A stretch of DNA of 64,000 bases from Chryseobacterium sp. S0630 (lineage in GTDB: Bacteria; Bacteroidota; Bacteroidia; Flavobacteriales; Weeksellaceae): the NCBI RefSeq assembly GCF_024158915.1, contig NZ_JAMZGF010000004.1, positions 91,798-155,797 of the forward strand, given 5' to 3'. This document shows positions 36,814 to 45,854 of the stretch, piece by piece. The notes beneath the pieces were generated by a model that was not told where the DNA came from, ran no database searches, and saw only the letters and a list, made by a program, of their open reading frames with translations. Numbering within the stretch: the stretch's first letter is position 1; every line of letters begins with the position of its first letter. The position numbers and the translations under genes are program-made.

Positions 36814-38001
36814 ATGGCAAAGGAAACGTTTAATCGTAACAAACCACACTTGAACATTGGTACTATTGGTCACGTTGACCATGGTAAAACTACACTTACT
36901 GCAGCTATCAGTAGTGTATTAGCTAACAAAGGTCTTGCTGAGAAAAAAGACTTCTCTGCTATTGACTCTGCTCCAGAAGAAAAAGAAAGAGGTATCACTA
37001 TTAATACAGCTCACATCGAGTACGAAACTGAAAACAGACACTATGCACACGTTGACTGTCCAGGTCACGCCGACTATGTTAAGAACATGGTAACTGGTGC
37101 TGCTCAGATGGATGGAGCGATCTTAGTATGTGCTGCAACTGATGGACCAATGCCTCAAACTAGAGAGCACATCCTACTTTGCCGTCAGGTAAACGTACCA
37201 AGAATCGTTGTTTTCATGAACAAAGTTGACATGGTGGATGATGCTGAGCTTTTAGAGCTTGTTGAACTTGAACTTAGAGATTTATTATCTACTTACGAAT
37301 ATGACGGAGATAACTCTCCAGTGATCCAAGGATCTGCTCTTGGTGCTCTTAACGGAGACGAGAAGTGGGTTAAGACTGTTGAAGAATTAATGGATGCAGT
37401 TGATACATGGATCGAGCAGCCTGTTAGAGATCAGGATAAGCCATTCTTGATGCCAATCGAAGACGTATTCTCTATTACAGGTAGAGGTACTGTAGCAACT
37501 GGTAGAATCGAGGCTGGTGTTATCAACACTGGTGATCCAGTTGATATCGTAGGTATGGGTGATGAAAAATTAACTTCTACTATTACAGGAGTTGAGATGT
37601 TCAGAAAAATCCTAGACAGAGGTGAAGCTGGTGATAACGTAGGTCTATTGTTGAGAGGTATTGAAAAAACTGACATCAAGAGAGGTATGGTTATCGCTAA
37701 GAAAGATTCAGTTAAGCCACACAAAAAATTCAAAGCTGAGGTTTATATCCTTTCTAAAGAAGAAGGTGGACGTCACACTCCATTCCACAACAAGTACCGT
37801 CCTCAGTTCTACGTAAGAACTACTGACGTTACAGGTGAGATCTTCTTACCAGAAGGTGTAGAAATGGTAATGCCTGGTGATAACTTAACAATCACTGTTG
37901 AATTACTTCAGCCAATCGCTCTTAACGAGGGTCTTAGATTCGCGATCAGAGAAGGTGGTAGAACAGTAGGTGCAGGTCAGGTAACTGAAATCATCGACTA
38001 A
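36814..38001 (+). CDS. tuf: elongation factor Tu
   Basis: GTPase that delivers aminoacyl-tRNA to the ribosome. G1 [10 protein letters not shown]2 region [10 protein letters not shown]3 DCPGHADY and G4 NKVDM are all present. Length is 395 aa. It has its own promoter here because the usual upstream tRNA genes are 11 kb away. A terminator separates it from tRNA-Trp. Confidence 0.98.
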   Translation: MAKETFNRNKPHLNIGTIGHVDHGKTTLTAAISSVLANKGLAEKKDFSAIDSAPEEKERGITINTAHIEYETENRHYAHVDCPGHADYVKNMVTGAAQMDGAILVCAATDGPMPQTREHILLCRQVNVPRIVVFMNKVDMVDDAELLELVELELRDLLSTYEYDGDNSPVIQGSALGALNGDEKWVKTVEELMDAVDTWIEQPVRDQDKPFLMPIEDVFSITGRGTVATGRIEAGVINTGDPVDIVGMGDEKLTSTITGVEMFRKILDRGEAGDNVGLLLRGIEKTDIKRGMVIAKKDSVKPHKKFKAEVYILSKEEGGRHTPFHNKYRPQFYVRTTDVTGEIFLPEGVEMVMPGDNLTITVELLQPIALNEGLRFAIREGGRTVGAGQVTEIID

Positions 38002-38020
38002 TTCACATCTAAAACAATAT

Positions 38021-38062
38021 AAAAAGCTTCCGTAAGGAACACTCTTTACGGAGCTTTTTTTA
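38021..38062 (+). terminator. terminator after tuf
   Basis: AAAAAGCTTCCGTAA / TTACGGAGCTTTTTT hairpin with a T-run. No separate promoter is seen before tRNA-Trp, so some read-through is expected. Confidence 0.85.
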
Positions 38063-38065
38063 ACT

Positions 38066-38136
38066 ACGGGCATCGTCCAATGGTAGGATACCGGTCTCCA
38101 AAACCGTTGATCAGGGTTCGAATCCTTGTGCCCGTG
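38066..38136 (+). tRNA. tRNA-Trp (CCA)
   Basis: Acceptor ACGGGCA / TGCCCGT, anticodon CCA in CTCCAAA. It sits between tuf and secE as in other Bacteroidetes. Confidence 0.97.
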
Positions 38137-38148
38137 CAAATATAAATT

Positions 38149-38355
38149 ATGAGTTCATTTGTCGATTTTTTAAAAGGTTCTTATAACGAATTCAGACATA
38201 AAGTTGAATGGCCAAAATGGGCTGACCTTCAGTCTTCTACAATTGTAGTGACTATTGCGACAGTTATTCTGGCTTTATTTACCTTTGGAGTTGATGAATT
38301 GTTTTCAAAAGCAATCAGCAACATAATAGGAATGCTAATCAACTTGTTCAATTAA
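38149..38355 (+). CDS. secE: preprotein translocase subunit SecE
   Basis: A 68-residue single-TM SecE (SFVDFLKGSYNEFRHKVEWPKW, then a hydrophobic helix). It stabilises the SecYEG channel. Located 12 bp after tRNA-Trp and 19 bp before nusG. Confidence 0.94.
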   Translation: MSSFVDFLKGSYNEFRHKVEWPKWADLQSSTIVVTIATVILALFTFGVDELFSKAISNIIGMLINLFN

Positions 38356-38374
38356 TAATTAAGTATTTTCCATA

Positions 38375-38917
38375 ATGAGCGAATTGAAATGGTATGTGCT
38401 GAAAGCAATCAGCGGACAGGAAAATAAAGTGAAAAACTATATTGAGACAGAAATCAAACGTCTAGGGTTTGAGCAGTACGTTACTCAAGTGGTTATTCCT
38501 ATGGAAAAGGTGATCCAAATTAGAAACGGTAAAAAAGTTCCTAAAGAGAGACCTTACTATCCTGGCTACTTGATGATTGAAGCTGACCTGATGGGAGAGA
38601 TTCCTCACGTTATTAAAAATATCCCAGGAGTTATTTCTTTCTTGAGTTTAACAAAAGGAGGAGATCCTGTTCCAATGAGAAAATCAGAGGTTAACAGAAT
38701 GCTTGGAAGAATGGATGAACTTTCAGAATTTGCAAGCGATGTTGAAATTCCTTATGTAGTAGGTGAAAACGTTAAAGTAATCGACGGACCTTTCAACGGA
38801 TTCAATGGTACAGTTGAGAAGATTCTTGAAGACAAAAAGAAAATTGAAGTTTCTGTATTGATCTTCGGTAGAAAAACTCCAATGGAATTAAGCTACATGC
38901 AAGTAGAAAAAGTATAA
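38375..38917 (+). CDS. nusG: transcription termination/antitermination protein NusG
   Basis: A 180-residue NusG with NGN domain (KWYVLKAISGQENKVKN; RPYYPGYLMIEA) and C-terminal KOW motif (VKVIDGPFNGFNGTVEKI). It associates with RNA polymerase. A terminator follows directly, so it is not co-transcribed with rplK in this genome. Confidence 0.97.
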   Translation: MSELKWYVLKAISGQENKVKNYIETEIKRLGFEQYVTQVVIPMEKVIQIRNGKKVPKERPYYPGYLMIEADLMGEIPHVIKNIPGVISFLSLTKGGDPVPMRKSEVNRMLGRMDELSEFASDVEIPYVVGENVKVIDGPFNGFNGTVEKILEDKKKIEVSVLIFGRKTPMELSYMQVEKV

Positions 38918-38935
38918 TACATTACTTATAAAATA

Positions 38936-38967
38936 TAAAAAAGACTGCTTTTTAAGCGGTCTTTTTT
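38936..38967 (+). terminator. terminator after nusG
   Basis: AAAGACTGCTT / AAGCGGTCTTT hairpin (one G-T pair) with a T6 run. Confidence 0.85.
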
Positions 38968-39420
38968 CATATATATTCTTTTCAATTTTTTTTGGGTGAT
39001 GAATTGCTTATTCTTTATTATCAAGTAGTTCTATAATACTATTAATTCATAATGAAATATTGAAACTTAGTTTTTATATTTTTTCCCTATTGTTAGAGTT
39101 TTTTTAAGTTTATTAATATTATTTTGTTGATTTTCAAATTTCACACCTCTGTTGGTTACTTCTATAGTGTACTTTGCTTTAATTTAATTATCACCATTCA
39201 GTGATCATATTTTCTTTTTAAACATTGAGTTTTTTTTAATTGCTTAATTCACCTTCAGATGGCATACTTCTTGCAACCAAGCTGTTAACTAATCCACAAA
39301 ATTTTATATTTCTTATTTCATACCCTGGTTACAGAGGTATAAGCAATGTATGTTGTTTTAATAAATATAAAATCCGGATTAGCTAAACAAAACACAAGTC
39401 TTATATAAACACATAACCCA
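38968..39420. other. AT-rich leader region of the nusG-rplK cassette, no gene
   Basis: About 450 bp of very AT-rich sequence without coding signal, between the nusG terminator and the first secreted-protein gene. No full TTTG-N19-TAnnTTTG promoter could be fixed. Confidence 0.5.
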
Positions 39421-40041
39421 ATGACAAAAATTATTTCGATGATCATTCTGGTGGGTGCATCTGTGCTCACGAGTGCGCAGGTTGGTATCAATACTGCGAC
39501 ACCGGAAAAGGAACTTACTGTAAATGGTACAATGAAGACATCAGGAATTGTTTTCAAGCAACCTCTGGAGAAACTGAAAGCGGACGAGAATTACACTTTC
39601 ATTATTAAGTCTCCGGCTCCGGAAAACAAAATTACAGCGTACAATGATTCTTTTGTACCTAATTCACCGGCACCTATTAATCTTATTCAGTTCAAAATTA
39701 CCTGTGATCCTACAGACAAGGATTGGGTAAATCAATTTGACACAAAGATTAATTCCAGCAAGTTTTTGGTGGTAATCTCTTCCTTTGGATTTACACAGCC
39801 TACAAGAACGTATTCTGCAGACTGGCTTACACCAATGCCTCAGATTTTTGCCTACTCTTCAGGAGGAACATGGAAACTTAAGGCAGACTACCAGGGATTC
39901 GCCCCTGATAATTCTTTCCCTACAGGTGTCTGGACGCTGAACTTATTGGTGTTTGACAGATCGTATGCCAAAGATTTTAATTCAACACAAAGCCTTAGTG
40001 GGGCAGGTACTGGTGCTGCAACAGCTCCATTAATTCAATAA
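39421..40041 (+). CDS. secreted protein of a three-gene paralogous set (1 of 3)
   Basis: A 206-residue protein with a signal peptide (cleavage before QVGINT). The mature N-terminus carries the VGINTATPEKELTVNG motif, common at the start of many Bacteroidetes secreted and fibre-like proteins. A beta-rich domain follows with DTKINSSKFLVVI and GVWTLNLLVF. These segments recur in the next two genes (LDASKYVVAI / GTWTLTLNVF and DTKIDATNFLVIL / FTVDLYLMAY). No T9SS sorting domain and no known enzyme fold. Function unknown; a surface or fibre component is an inference. Confidence 0.8.
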   Translation: MTKIISMIILVGASVLTSAQVGINTATPEKELTVNGTMKTSGIVFKQPLEKLKADENYTFIIKSPAPENKITAYNDSFVPNSPAPINLIQFKITCDPTDKDWVNQFDTKINSSKFLVVISSFGFTQPTRTYSADWLTPMPQIFAYSSGGTWKLKADYQGFAPDNSFPTGVWTLNLLVFDRSYAKDFNSTQSLSGAGTGAATAPLIQ

Positions 40042-40054
40042 AAACATAAACTAT

Positions 40055-40702
40055 ATGAAAAAAATTATTGCGATACTCTTCACGGGTTTTGCTGCTTTAA
40101 GCATAAATGCGCAAGTGGGAATAAATACTACAACACCTAAAGGAACGTTGGACGTTGAAGGGGAAACATTAGTAGAATCCTATTTAATAGATACTGAAAA
40201 TACAAAGGCAGGCGGAAATTATCTTCTTCTTACCCGATCAAAAGATTCTTCGCCGGTAGGTAAGGTAAAACTGCTGGATATATCGCTCCGTAATGTAGCA
40301 CCTGTAAATATGTATAATGTTGTATTGAAAAATGTGAGACAGGATGAAGTGGTAAATCTCAATACAGGATTAGATGCGAGTAAATATGTGGTGGCTATTA
40401 CTGGTGCTGTTTTTACAGGAGCGGTTTCGGCAGCGAATACCACCACCAGCCCAAAATCTTATGGTTCCTACGCAACTGAAATTACACAGGTAAGCAGTGG
40501 AGGTAAAAAATACCATGCTATTAACCTGGCTTTTAAAGGAGCTGGAACTGTTTCCTCCATCAATGGAACCTGGACACTTACTCTAAATGTATTTGAAAAA
40601 TCATTAGTGAAAGACTGGGGAACTTTTAACGGTTCTGTTTCAGCATCTGCTTCACCGGGATATTCGGGAGTATCAACCAATACGCCTTTAGGGCTTCAAT
40701 AA
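40055..40702 (+). CDS. secreted protein of a three-gene paralogous set (2 of 3)
   Basis: A 215-residue protein, 13 bp after the first paralogue. Signal peptide ends INAQ, followed by VGINTTTPKGTLDVEG. The C-terminal half has the shared LDASKYVVAI and GTWTLTLNVFEKS segments. Same architecture as its neighbours. Function unknown. Confidence 0.8.
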   Translation: MKKIIAILFTGFAALSINAQVGINTTTPKGTLDVEGETLVESYLIDTENTKAGGNYLLLTRSKDSSPVGKVKLLDISLRNVAPVNMYNVVLKNVRQDEVVNLNTGLDASKYVVAITGAVFTGAVSAANTTTSPKSYGSYATEITQVSSGGKKYHAINLAFKGAGTVSSINGTWTLTLNVFEKSLVKDWGTFNGSVSASASPGYSGVSTNTPLGLQ

Positions 40703-40709
40703 AAAAACT

Positions 40710-41378
40710 ATGAAAAGAAAAATTTATATCACAATAATCATGTGCCTTGGGATATTTTTAAATGCCCAGAAAGGAAAAGTAGGGGTGAATACAGCTAATC
40801 CTACAGAAACACTTGATGTTAATGGAAAAACATATACGAATTCTCTGTACTTGAGAAATCCGGGAGAACCTACCATGACAGGAGGTAGCTTTTTAGCAAC
40901 TTCACAGAATGCTTTACAGTTGTATGATCCTGCTCTGGAAAGCAGCGGATTGTTCAATTACCTTAAGCTTACCCTTACCGGTGTACCTGGGACAGGAATT
41001 ACAGATTATGATACTAAAATTGATGCCACTAACTTTTTGGTTATACTTCATAACTATTCATTTAAGCTGAATGATGGAAATACCAGCGTAATGCTTGATT
41101 ACGGAGACAATGGTGTGAATGACAATAAACAGGGATCACCGGATGTAGTAGCCTTCAAAAGTAACGGAACATGGCACGTAAGAGCAAGATTTACGGATAG
41201 CAGAATGATTGCTACCAATACCACTACACCATCAAGAACTTATAACAACTTTACGGTTGACCTTTACCTGATGGCCTACAGAAGATTGATTGAAAAGCAA
41301 AATATAAGCGACATCTATGATGATCTTGGAGGAAATGACGGTTCTACAAAAACAATTAATAAACCTTCCGGTTTTTAA
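40710..41378 (+). CDS. secreted protein of a three-gene paralogous set (3 of 3)
   Basis: A 222-residue protein, 7 bp after the second paralogue. Signal peptide ends LNAQ, followed by KVGVNTANPTETLDVNG. Shared segments are YDTKIDATNFLVIL and the late FTVDLYLMAYRR. It is the most divergent of the three. The cassette ends with a terminator before the rplK promoter. Confidence 0.8.
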   Translation: MKRKIYITIIMCLGIFLNAQKGKVGVNTANPTETLDVNGKTYTNSLYLRNPGEPTMTGGSFLATSQNALQLYDPALESSGLFNYLKLTLTGVPGTGITDYDTKIDATNFLVILHNYSFKLNDGNTSVMLDYGDNGVNDNKQGSPDVVAFKSNGTWHVRARFTDSRMIATNTTTPSRTYNNFTVDLYLMAYRRLIEKQNISDIYDDLGGNDGSTKTINKPSGF

Positions 41379-41404
41379 TCAGTCTTTCCTTTTAAAAATA
41401 TTTT

Positions 41405-41443
41405 AAAAACGGTTATTTAATGCAAATAACCGTTTTTATTTTT
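41405..41443 (+). terminator. terminator of the three-paralogue cassette
   Basis: AAAAACGGTTATTT / AAATAACCGTTTTT, a 14-bp perfect stem with T-rich sequence after it. Confidence 0.9.
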
Positions 41444-41520
41444 CTGGTAGTATTTTAAATTAGGCAATAAAGGATAATGATTTATTTTTTCTAAAACTTT
41501 TTAAAAATCAGCAATTTCCG

Positions 41521-41551
41521 TTTGCTATTTCAAAAATATTTTATACTTTTG
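41521..41551 (+). promoter_or_regulatory. rplK promoter (TTTG-N19-TACTTTTG)
   Basis: TTTG at 41521-41524 and TACTTTTG at 41544-41551 with a 19-bp spacer: an ideal Bacteroidetes promoter. Confidence 0.88.
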
Positions 41552-41561
41552 CAGTCCAAAA

Positions 41562-41596
41562 AGTAGGTTTATTGTTATGTGAGTGCATAACCTGCT
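41562..41596 (+). promoter_or_regulatory. leader hairpin of the rplKA transcript, candidate L1 site
   Basis: AGTAGG (41562) pairs with CCTGCT (41591-41596) and TTATG (41575-41579) with CATAA (41586-41590), leaving a one-sided TTTATTG bulge. A helix with an asymmetric internal loop in the rplKA leader is where L1 autoregulation would be expected. The function is an inference. Confidence 0.5.
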
Positions 41597-41648
41597 GAAT
41601 AATAAATGCTTCCAAACTCATTAATTATTCAAATTTAAAAAACAAACA

Positions 41649-42092
41649 ATGGCTAAGAAAGTCTTTAAAATGGTAAAGCTTCAGGTGAAAGGTGGCGCAG
41701 CTAACCCTTCTCCACCAGTAGGTCCAGCATTGGGTTCTGCAGGTGTGAACATCATGGAGTTTTGTAAGCAATTTAACGGAAGAACCCAAGATAAGCCAGG
41801 GCAAGTTTTACCTGTAGTAATTACAGTATACGAAGACAAATCTTTTGAATTCGTTATTAAAACTCCACCTGCAGCGATCCAGTTAATGGATGCAGCTAAG
41901 ATCAAGGGAGGTTCTGGTGAACCAAACAGAAACAAAGTAGGTTCTGTAACTTGGGAACAAGTAAAGAAAATCGCTGAAGATAAAATGGCGGATCTTAACT
42001 GTTTTACAATGGACTCTGCTCTTTCTATGGTTGCAGGTACTGCTAGATCTATGGGATTAAGAGTAACAGGAGCTAAACCAACTAACGCTTAA
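41649..42092 (+). CDS. rplK: 50S ribosomal protein L11
   Basis: A 147-residue L11 ([37 protein letters not shown]-terminal rRNA-binding domain). Part of the GTPase-associated centre. First gene of rplKAJL, with its own promoter. Confidence 0.98.
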   Translation: MAKKVFKMVKLQVKGGAANPSPPVGPALGSAGVNIMEFCKQFNGRTQDKPGQVLPVVITVYEDKSFEFVIKTPPAAIQLMDAAKIKGGSGEPNRNKVGSVTWEQVKKIAEDKMADLNCFTMDSALSMVAGTARSMGLRVTGAKPTNA

Positions 42093-42103
42093 AACTTAAA
42101 GAA

Positions 42104-42796
42104 ATGGCAAAATTAACTAAAAAGCAAAAGGAAGCTTTAAGCAAAGTAGAAAAAGGAAGAATCTATAACCTTGAAGAAGGTTCAGCTCTTGTAAAAGAAG
42201 TGAACACTACAAAGTTTGATGCTTCAGTAGATATCGCTGTAAGATTAGGTGTAGACCCAAGAAAAGCAAACCAAATGGTAAGAGGTGTTGTATCTCTTCC
42301 TCACGGTACTGGTAAAGATGTTAAAGTATTAGCTCTTGTAACTCCAGATAAAGAAGCAGAAGCTAAAGCTGCTGGTGCTGACTATGTAGGTCTTGACGAA
42401 TATTTACAAAAAATCAAAGAAGGTTGGACAGATGTTGACGTTATCGTTACTATGCCAGCTGTAATGGGTAAATTAGGTCCATTAGGTAGAGTATTAGGTC
42501 CAAGAGGTTTAATGCCAAACCCTAAATCAGGAACTGTAACAATGGAAATTGGTAAAGCAGTAACTGAAGTTAAAGCAGGTAAAATTGATTTCAAAGTAGA
42601 CAAGTATGGTATTATCCATGCAGGTATTGGTAAAGTATCTTTCGATGCTGCTAAGATCAAAGAAAATGCTCAGGAATTAATCCAGACATTGATCAAAATG
42701 AAACCAACTGCTGCTAAAGGAACTTATGTGAAGAGCATCTATTTGTCTTCTACAATGAGCCCAGGTATTGCAATTGATACTAAATCTGTTAACTAA
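42104..42796 (+). CDS. rplA: 50S ribosomal protein L1
   Basis: A 230-residue L1 (signature near [20 protein letters not shown]). It forms the L1 stalk at the E site and in many bacteria represses its own rplKA mRNA. 11 bp after rplK. Confidence 0.98.
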   Translation: MAKLTKKQKEALSKVEKGRIYNLEEGSALVKEVNTTKFDASVDIAVRLGVDPRKANQMVRGVVSLPHGTGKDVKVLALVTPDKEAEAKAAGADYVGLDEYLQKIKEGWTDVDVIVTMPAVMGKLGPLGRVLGPRGLMPNPKSGTVTMEIGKAVTEVKAGKIDFKVDKYGIIHAGIGKVSFDAAKIKENAQELIQTLIKMKPTAAKGTYVKSIYLSSTMSPGIAIDTKSVN

Positions 42797-42813
42797 TAAT
42801 AATCCTTAAGACA

Positions 42814-43401
42814 ATGACAAAAGACCAAAAAGTTGTAGCAATACAAGAGATCAAAGATTTGCTTCAGGATGCAAAAGTAGTATACGTAGCAGATTTAGAA
42901 GGTTTGAACGCTGGTAAATCTTCAGATTTCAGAAGACAGGCTTTCAAGCAAAATATCAAAGTGAAAGTTGTAAAAAATACACTTTTACAAAAAGCAATGG
43001 AGCAAATTGATGGAGTAGATTACTCTGAAATGTTCCCATCTTTCAAAGGAAACTCAGCGTTAATGATTGCTGAAACAGCAAACGCTCCTGCGAAATTGAT
43101 CCAAGGATTCAGAAAGAAAGAAGAAAAGCCAGCTTTAAAGTCTGCTTTTGTTCAAGAAACTTTCTATGTTGGTGACAATAACCTAGACATGTTGGCTAAC
43201 ATCAAGTCTAGAGAAGAAATGATCGGTGAAATCATCGGATTACTTCAGTCTCCAATCCAGAGAGTTGTTTCTGCTCTTCAAAACAAATCTGAAACTGTAG
43301 AAGCTCAAGCTGAAGAAGCTGCTCCTGTAGTAGAAGAAACTCCTGCTGCTGAAGCTCCAGAAGCTGCTGCAGAAAGCACTGAAGAAACAAGTGCTGAATA
43401 A
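42814..43401 (+). CDS. rplJ: 50S ribosomal protein L10 with acidic C-terminal tail
   Basis: A 195-residue L10, base of the L7/L12 stalk. The N-terminal domain (VYVADLEGLNAGKSSDFRR; KVVKNTLLQKAM) is normal. After the L12-binding helix (IQRVVSALQNKSE) comes a low-complexity tail of about 35 residues rich in Ala and Glu. This makes it longer than the usual 165-175 residues. It is 17 bp after rplA and 46 bp before rplL. Confidence 0.97.
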   Translation: MTKDQKVVAIQEIKDLLQDAKVVYVADLEGLNAGKSSDFRRQAFKQNIKVKVVKNTLLQKAMEQIDGVDYSEMFPSFKGNSALMIAETANAPAKLIQGFRKKEEKPALKSAFVQETFYVGDNNLDMLANIKSREEMIGEIIGLLQSPIQRVVSALQNKSETVEAQAEEAAPVVEETPAAEAPEAAAESTEETSAE

Positions 43402-43447
43402 TTACACTCAAAAAATTAAATAAATAATCAACAAAAACATTACAACA

Positions 43448-43813
43448 ATGTCAGATTTAAAAAATTTAGCTGAAACGCTAGTAAACCTAACTGTAAAAGA
43501 CGTAAACGAATTAGCTGCTATCCTTAAGGATGAGTACGGAATTGAGCCTGCTGCTGCTGCAGTAGTAATGGCTGGTCCTGCTGGTGAAGCTGCTGAAGAA
43601 AAGACTGAATTCGACGTAATTCTTAAGTCTGCAGGTGCTTCTAAATTAGCTATCGTTAAATTAGTAAAAGATTTAACTGGTGCTGGTCTTAAAGAAGCTA
43701 AAGATATCGTAGACGGAGCTCCTGCTGCAATTAAGCAAGGTGTTTCTAAAGACGAAGCTGAAGCTCTTAAGAAGCAATTAGAAGAAGCTGGTGCTGAAGT
43801 AGAATTGAAATAA
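43448..43813 (+). CDS. rplL: 50S ribosomal protein L7/L12
   Basis: A 121-residue L7/L12: N-terminal dimerisation helices, an Ala-rich hinge, and the factor-binding C-terminal domain ([26 protein letters not shown]). It recruits translational GTPases. A strong terminator follows, so rpoB is transcribed separately. Confidence 0.98.
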   Translation: MSDLKNLAETLVNLTVKDVNELAAILKDEYGIEPAAAAVVMAGPAGEAAEEKTEFDVILKSAGASKLAIVKLVKDLTGAGLKEAKDIVDGAPAAIKQGVSKDEAEALKKQLEEAGAEVELK

Positions 43814-43836
43814 TTTCAATTTTATTATAAATATAG

Positions 43837-43868
43837 AAGCCCGGGCATTTGCCCGGGCTTTTTTTTTG
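43837..43868 (+). terminator. strong terminator after rplL
   Basis: AGCCCGGGC / GCCCGGGCT hairpin with T9. Confidence 0.93.
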
Positions 43869-44057
43869 TATGTAAGTCTTTGTAAATGTGATTCTTATTC
43901 TGTAACAGTATTTTAATATTATTGGTTCTTATTTTAATATATCTTTTTACGATTAAATATTATTCAATAATTAACATAATATTTTAATGTTATTTAGTGT
44001 ATTTTTTATTTAGTGTGAATTTTTATTAATAAAGTGTTATTTTGGTTGAAAATATAT

Positions 44058-44065
44058 TATATTTG
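44058..44065 (+). promoter_or_regulatory. candidate promoter -7 element (TATATTTG) of the rplL-rpoB cassette
   Basis: Full match to TAnnTTTG. A TTTTGG lies upstream but only 13 bp away, too close to be an ideal -33. Confidence 0.5.
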
Positions 44066-44086
44066 TATCGAAAAAACACAATATAA

Positions 44087-44557
44087 TTGGATAGAAATTA
44101 TTTTCTTTCCTACGGCCATAAGATTACACTTTTGTTGCTTCTGGCAGCTGTAGGAAAATTAAACACTAAGTTGATATCTGTGATGAGAACAAAACCTGAG
44201 TTGTCTTATTATTCAGATATTAAAAATCATCTGCAGGGTTACTTAGCTGATGTTTCTGTTCATCAGTGTTCTGAAACAAAAAATGATAGGTCTGTTTCCG
44301 AATGTCTTTCTGCTCATCAAAATGGAACTCATATATTTTATAACAAAGATTCCCAACATAAATTCCCTTTCTTTAATACTATAAAACTTATAGGCATATC
44401 AAATAAATGGAACTATTCATGTCAGCAATATAGGGAGAACGCTTGCCCGATATTTAAAGACGTTAAAAAGTTCTATAGTAACTCCATTAAACTGGTTGAC
44501 GGTTTTAAATTTATCATCAAAATTCCCGATAAACCGATTCTTTCCCTTATTCTATAA
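44087..44557 (+). CDS. small hypothetical protein, doubtful
   Basis: An open frame of 156 codons that starts at TTG, just downstream of a -7 element, with a hydrophobic stretch (ITLLLLLAAVG) near its start. An internal ATG at 44183 would give 124 residues. It contains four cysteines (HQCSE, SECLS, YSCQQ, NACPI), which could suit an exported protein. No family is recognised. It may instead be the leader of the next gene's transcript. Confidence 0.35.
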   Translation: MDRNYFLSYGHKITLLLLLAAVGKLNTKLISVMRTKPELSYYSDIKNHLQGYLADVSVHQCSETKNDRSVSECLSAHQNGTHIFYNKDSQHKFPFFNTIKLIGISNKWNYSCQQYRENACPIFKDVKKFYSNSIKLVDGFKFIIKIPDKPILSLIL

Positions 44558-44686
44558 CATTCCTTACAATTTTAAACGCCTTCTTACAGCATGAGCTGTT
44601 ATTTCATTTATGATTTAGATGAGAAAGCGTGAGAATTGCCCTTTCAAAAAAACACATTTACATAAAAACAGCAAACATCATTAGAA

Positions 44687-45820
44687 ATGAAAAACAAATT
44701 ATTAACCATCGCTCTGTTATCAGTAAGTTTTCCAATACTCGCTCAGGTAGGGATTAATATTAATCAACCACAGGCAACTTTTGATATTGTAGGATCACCT
44801 TCCAATCCAGGCAAGCTTGACGGTGTGATTGCCCCAAGACTTACAGGAATACAATTAAAAGCTAAAAACTATACTGCAGCCCAAACCGGAGCAATCGTAT
44901 ATGTTACAGCCGCTGAGACTACCCCAACAGGACAAACTGTGGATGTTGTTTCACCAGGCTACTATTATTTTGACGGTTCGAAATGGAGTAGCTTAAGCGG
45001 AAACTGGCGACTAGTAGGGAATTCAGGAACTACAGCAAGTACTGCCATCATAGGAACAGACATCAGTACTGGAAATTACCTGGGAACTAATGACGGTCAG
45101 AACTTGGTTTTGGCAACTCAGAAAAACGTAAAAGGAATTCTGGATATTAACGGAACCCTGCAGGGTGGAAATGCTAATTCTTCATCAGGTCCTTATGCTT
45201 CATTGACATGGGGATCAAATAATACGCTTACCAACAGTACTTCCTCCAATATTGCTCTGGGAAAAGATAATACCGTTTCTGCACAGGGAAATTTTCCGGC
45301 TGTAGCTATTGGATTAAACAATGCAGCAAATAATGGAGCTAAAGTAATAGGAAATAACAATACAGCAACAGGTGCTAATAACCTTGTCTTTGGAAATCTG
45401 AATACAGTAACAGGACTCACGGGGCTGACCATCGGAAATAATCACAATAACAATGGTGGGATTGCCATTGGAAGCGGAAACACCACCTCATTAAACAATA
45501 TAGCGGTTGGTTCGGCAAATACAGCGACAGGTACGGAAGCTTTTGCTATAGGATTTTCAGGTCAGGCTGCTGCGGGACAAATGGTGTATGCTAATAAGGA
45601 ACATGTTTTCTTCAATAAAGGAAACGGAACAGATACCATACTGGGAATTAATATGGCTCCTACAGCGGCTACTTCTACAGGGGCAGCTCTTCAGATGAAA
45701 GGAATTGCTTCCGGTGCCAATGCAACATGTACAACGGCTGAAGAAGGCGCAATCCGATATAATACAACTGCTAAAGTTCATGAAGGTTGTAACGGTTCCA
45801 ACTGGAAGGCACTTTACTAA
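44687..45820 (+). CDS. secreted protein with YadA-head-like repeats
   Basis: A 377-residue protein. Signal peptide (ends ILAQ), then VGININQPQATFDIVG, the same motif class as in the nusG-rplK cassette. Next is a conserved Bacteroidetes segment (APRLTGIQLKAKNY ... GYYYFDGSKWSSL). Residues about 180-300 contain repeats such as IALGKDNTVSAQG, AIGLNNAANNG, VIGNNNTATGANN and AVGSANTATGTEA, as in left-handed beta-roll heads of YadA/Hep_Hag adhesins. It ends EGCNGSNWKALY with no membrane anchor or T9SS domain. A trimeric fibre or adhesin is an inference. Confidence 0.82.
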   Translation: MKNKLLTIALLSVSFPILAQVGININQPQATFDIVGSPSNPGKLDGVIAPRLTGIQLKAKNYTAAQTGAIVYVTAAETTPTGQTVDVVSPGYYYFDGSKWSSLSGNWRLVGNSGTTASTAIIGTDISTGNYLGTNDGQNLVLATQKNVKGILDINGTLQGGNANSSSGPYASLTWGSNNTLTNSTSSNIALGKDNTVSAQGNFPAVAIGLNNAANNGAKVIGNNNTATGANNLVFGNLNTVTGLTGLTIGNNHNNNGGIAIGSGNTTSLNNIAVGSANTATGTEAFAIGFSGQAAAGQMVYANKEHVFFNKGNGTDTILGINMAPTAATSTGAALQMKGIASGANATCTTAEEGAIRYNTTAKVHEGCNGSNWKALY

Positions 45821-45854
45821 TTCAATAAAAACACAAACCTTAAAAAAATAAAAA

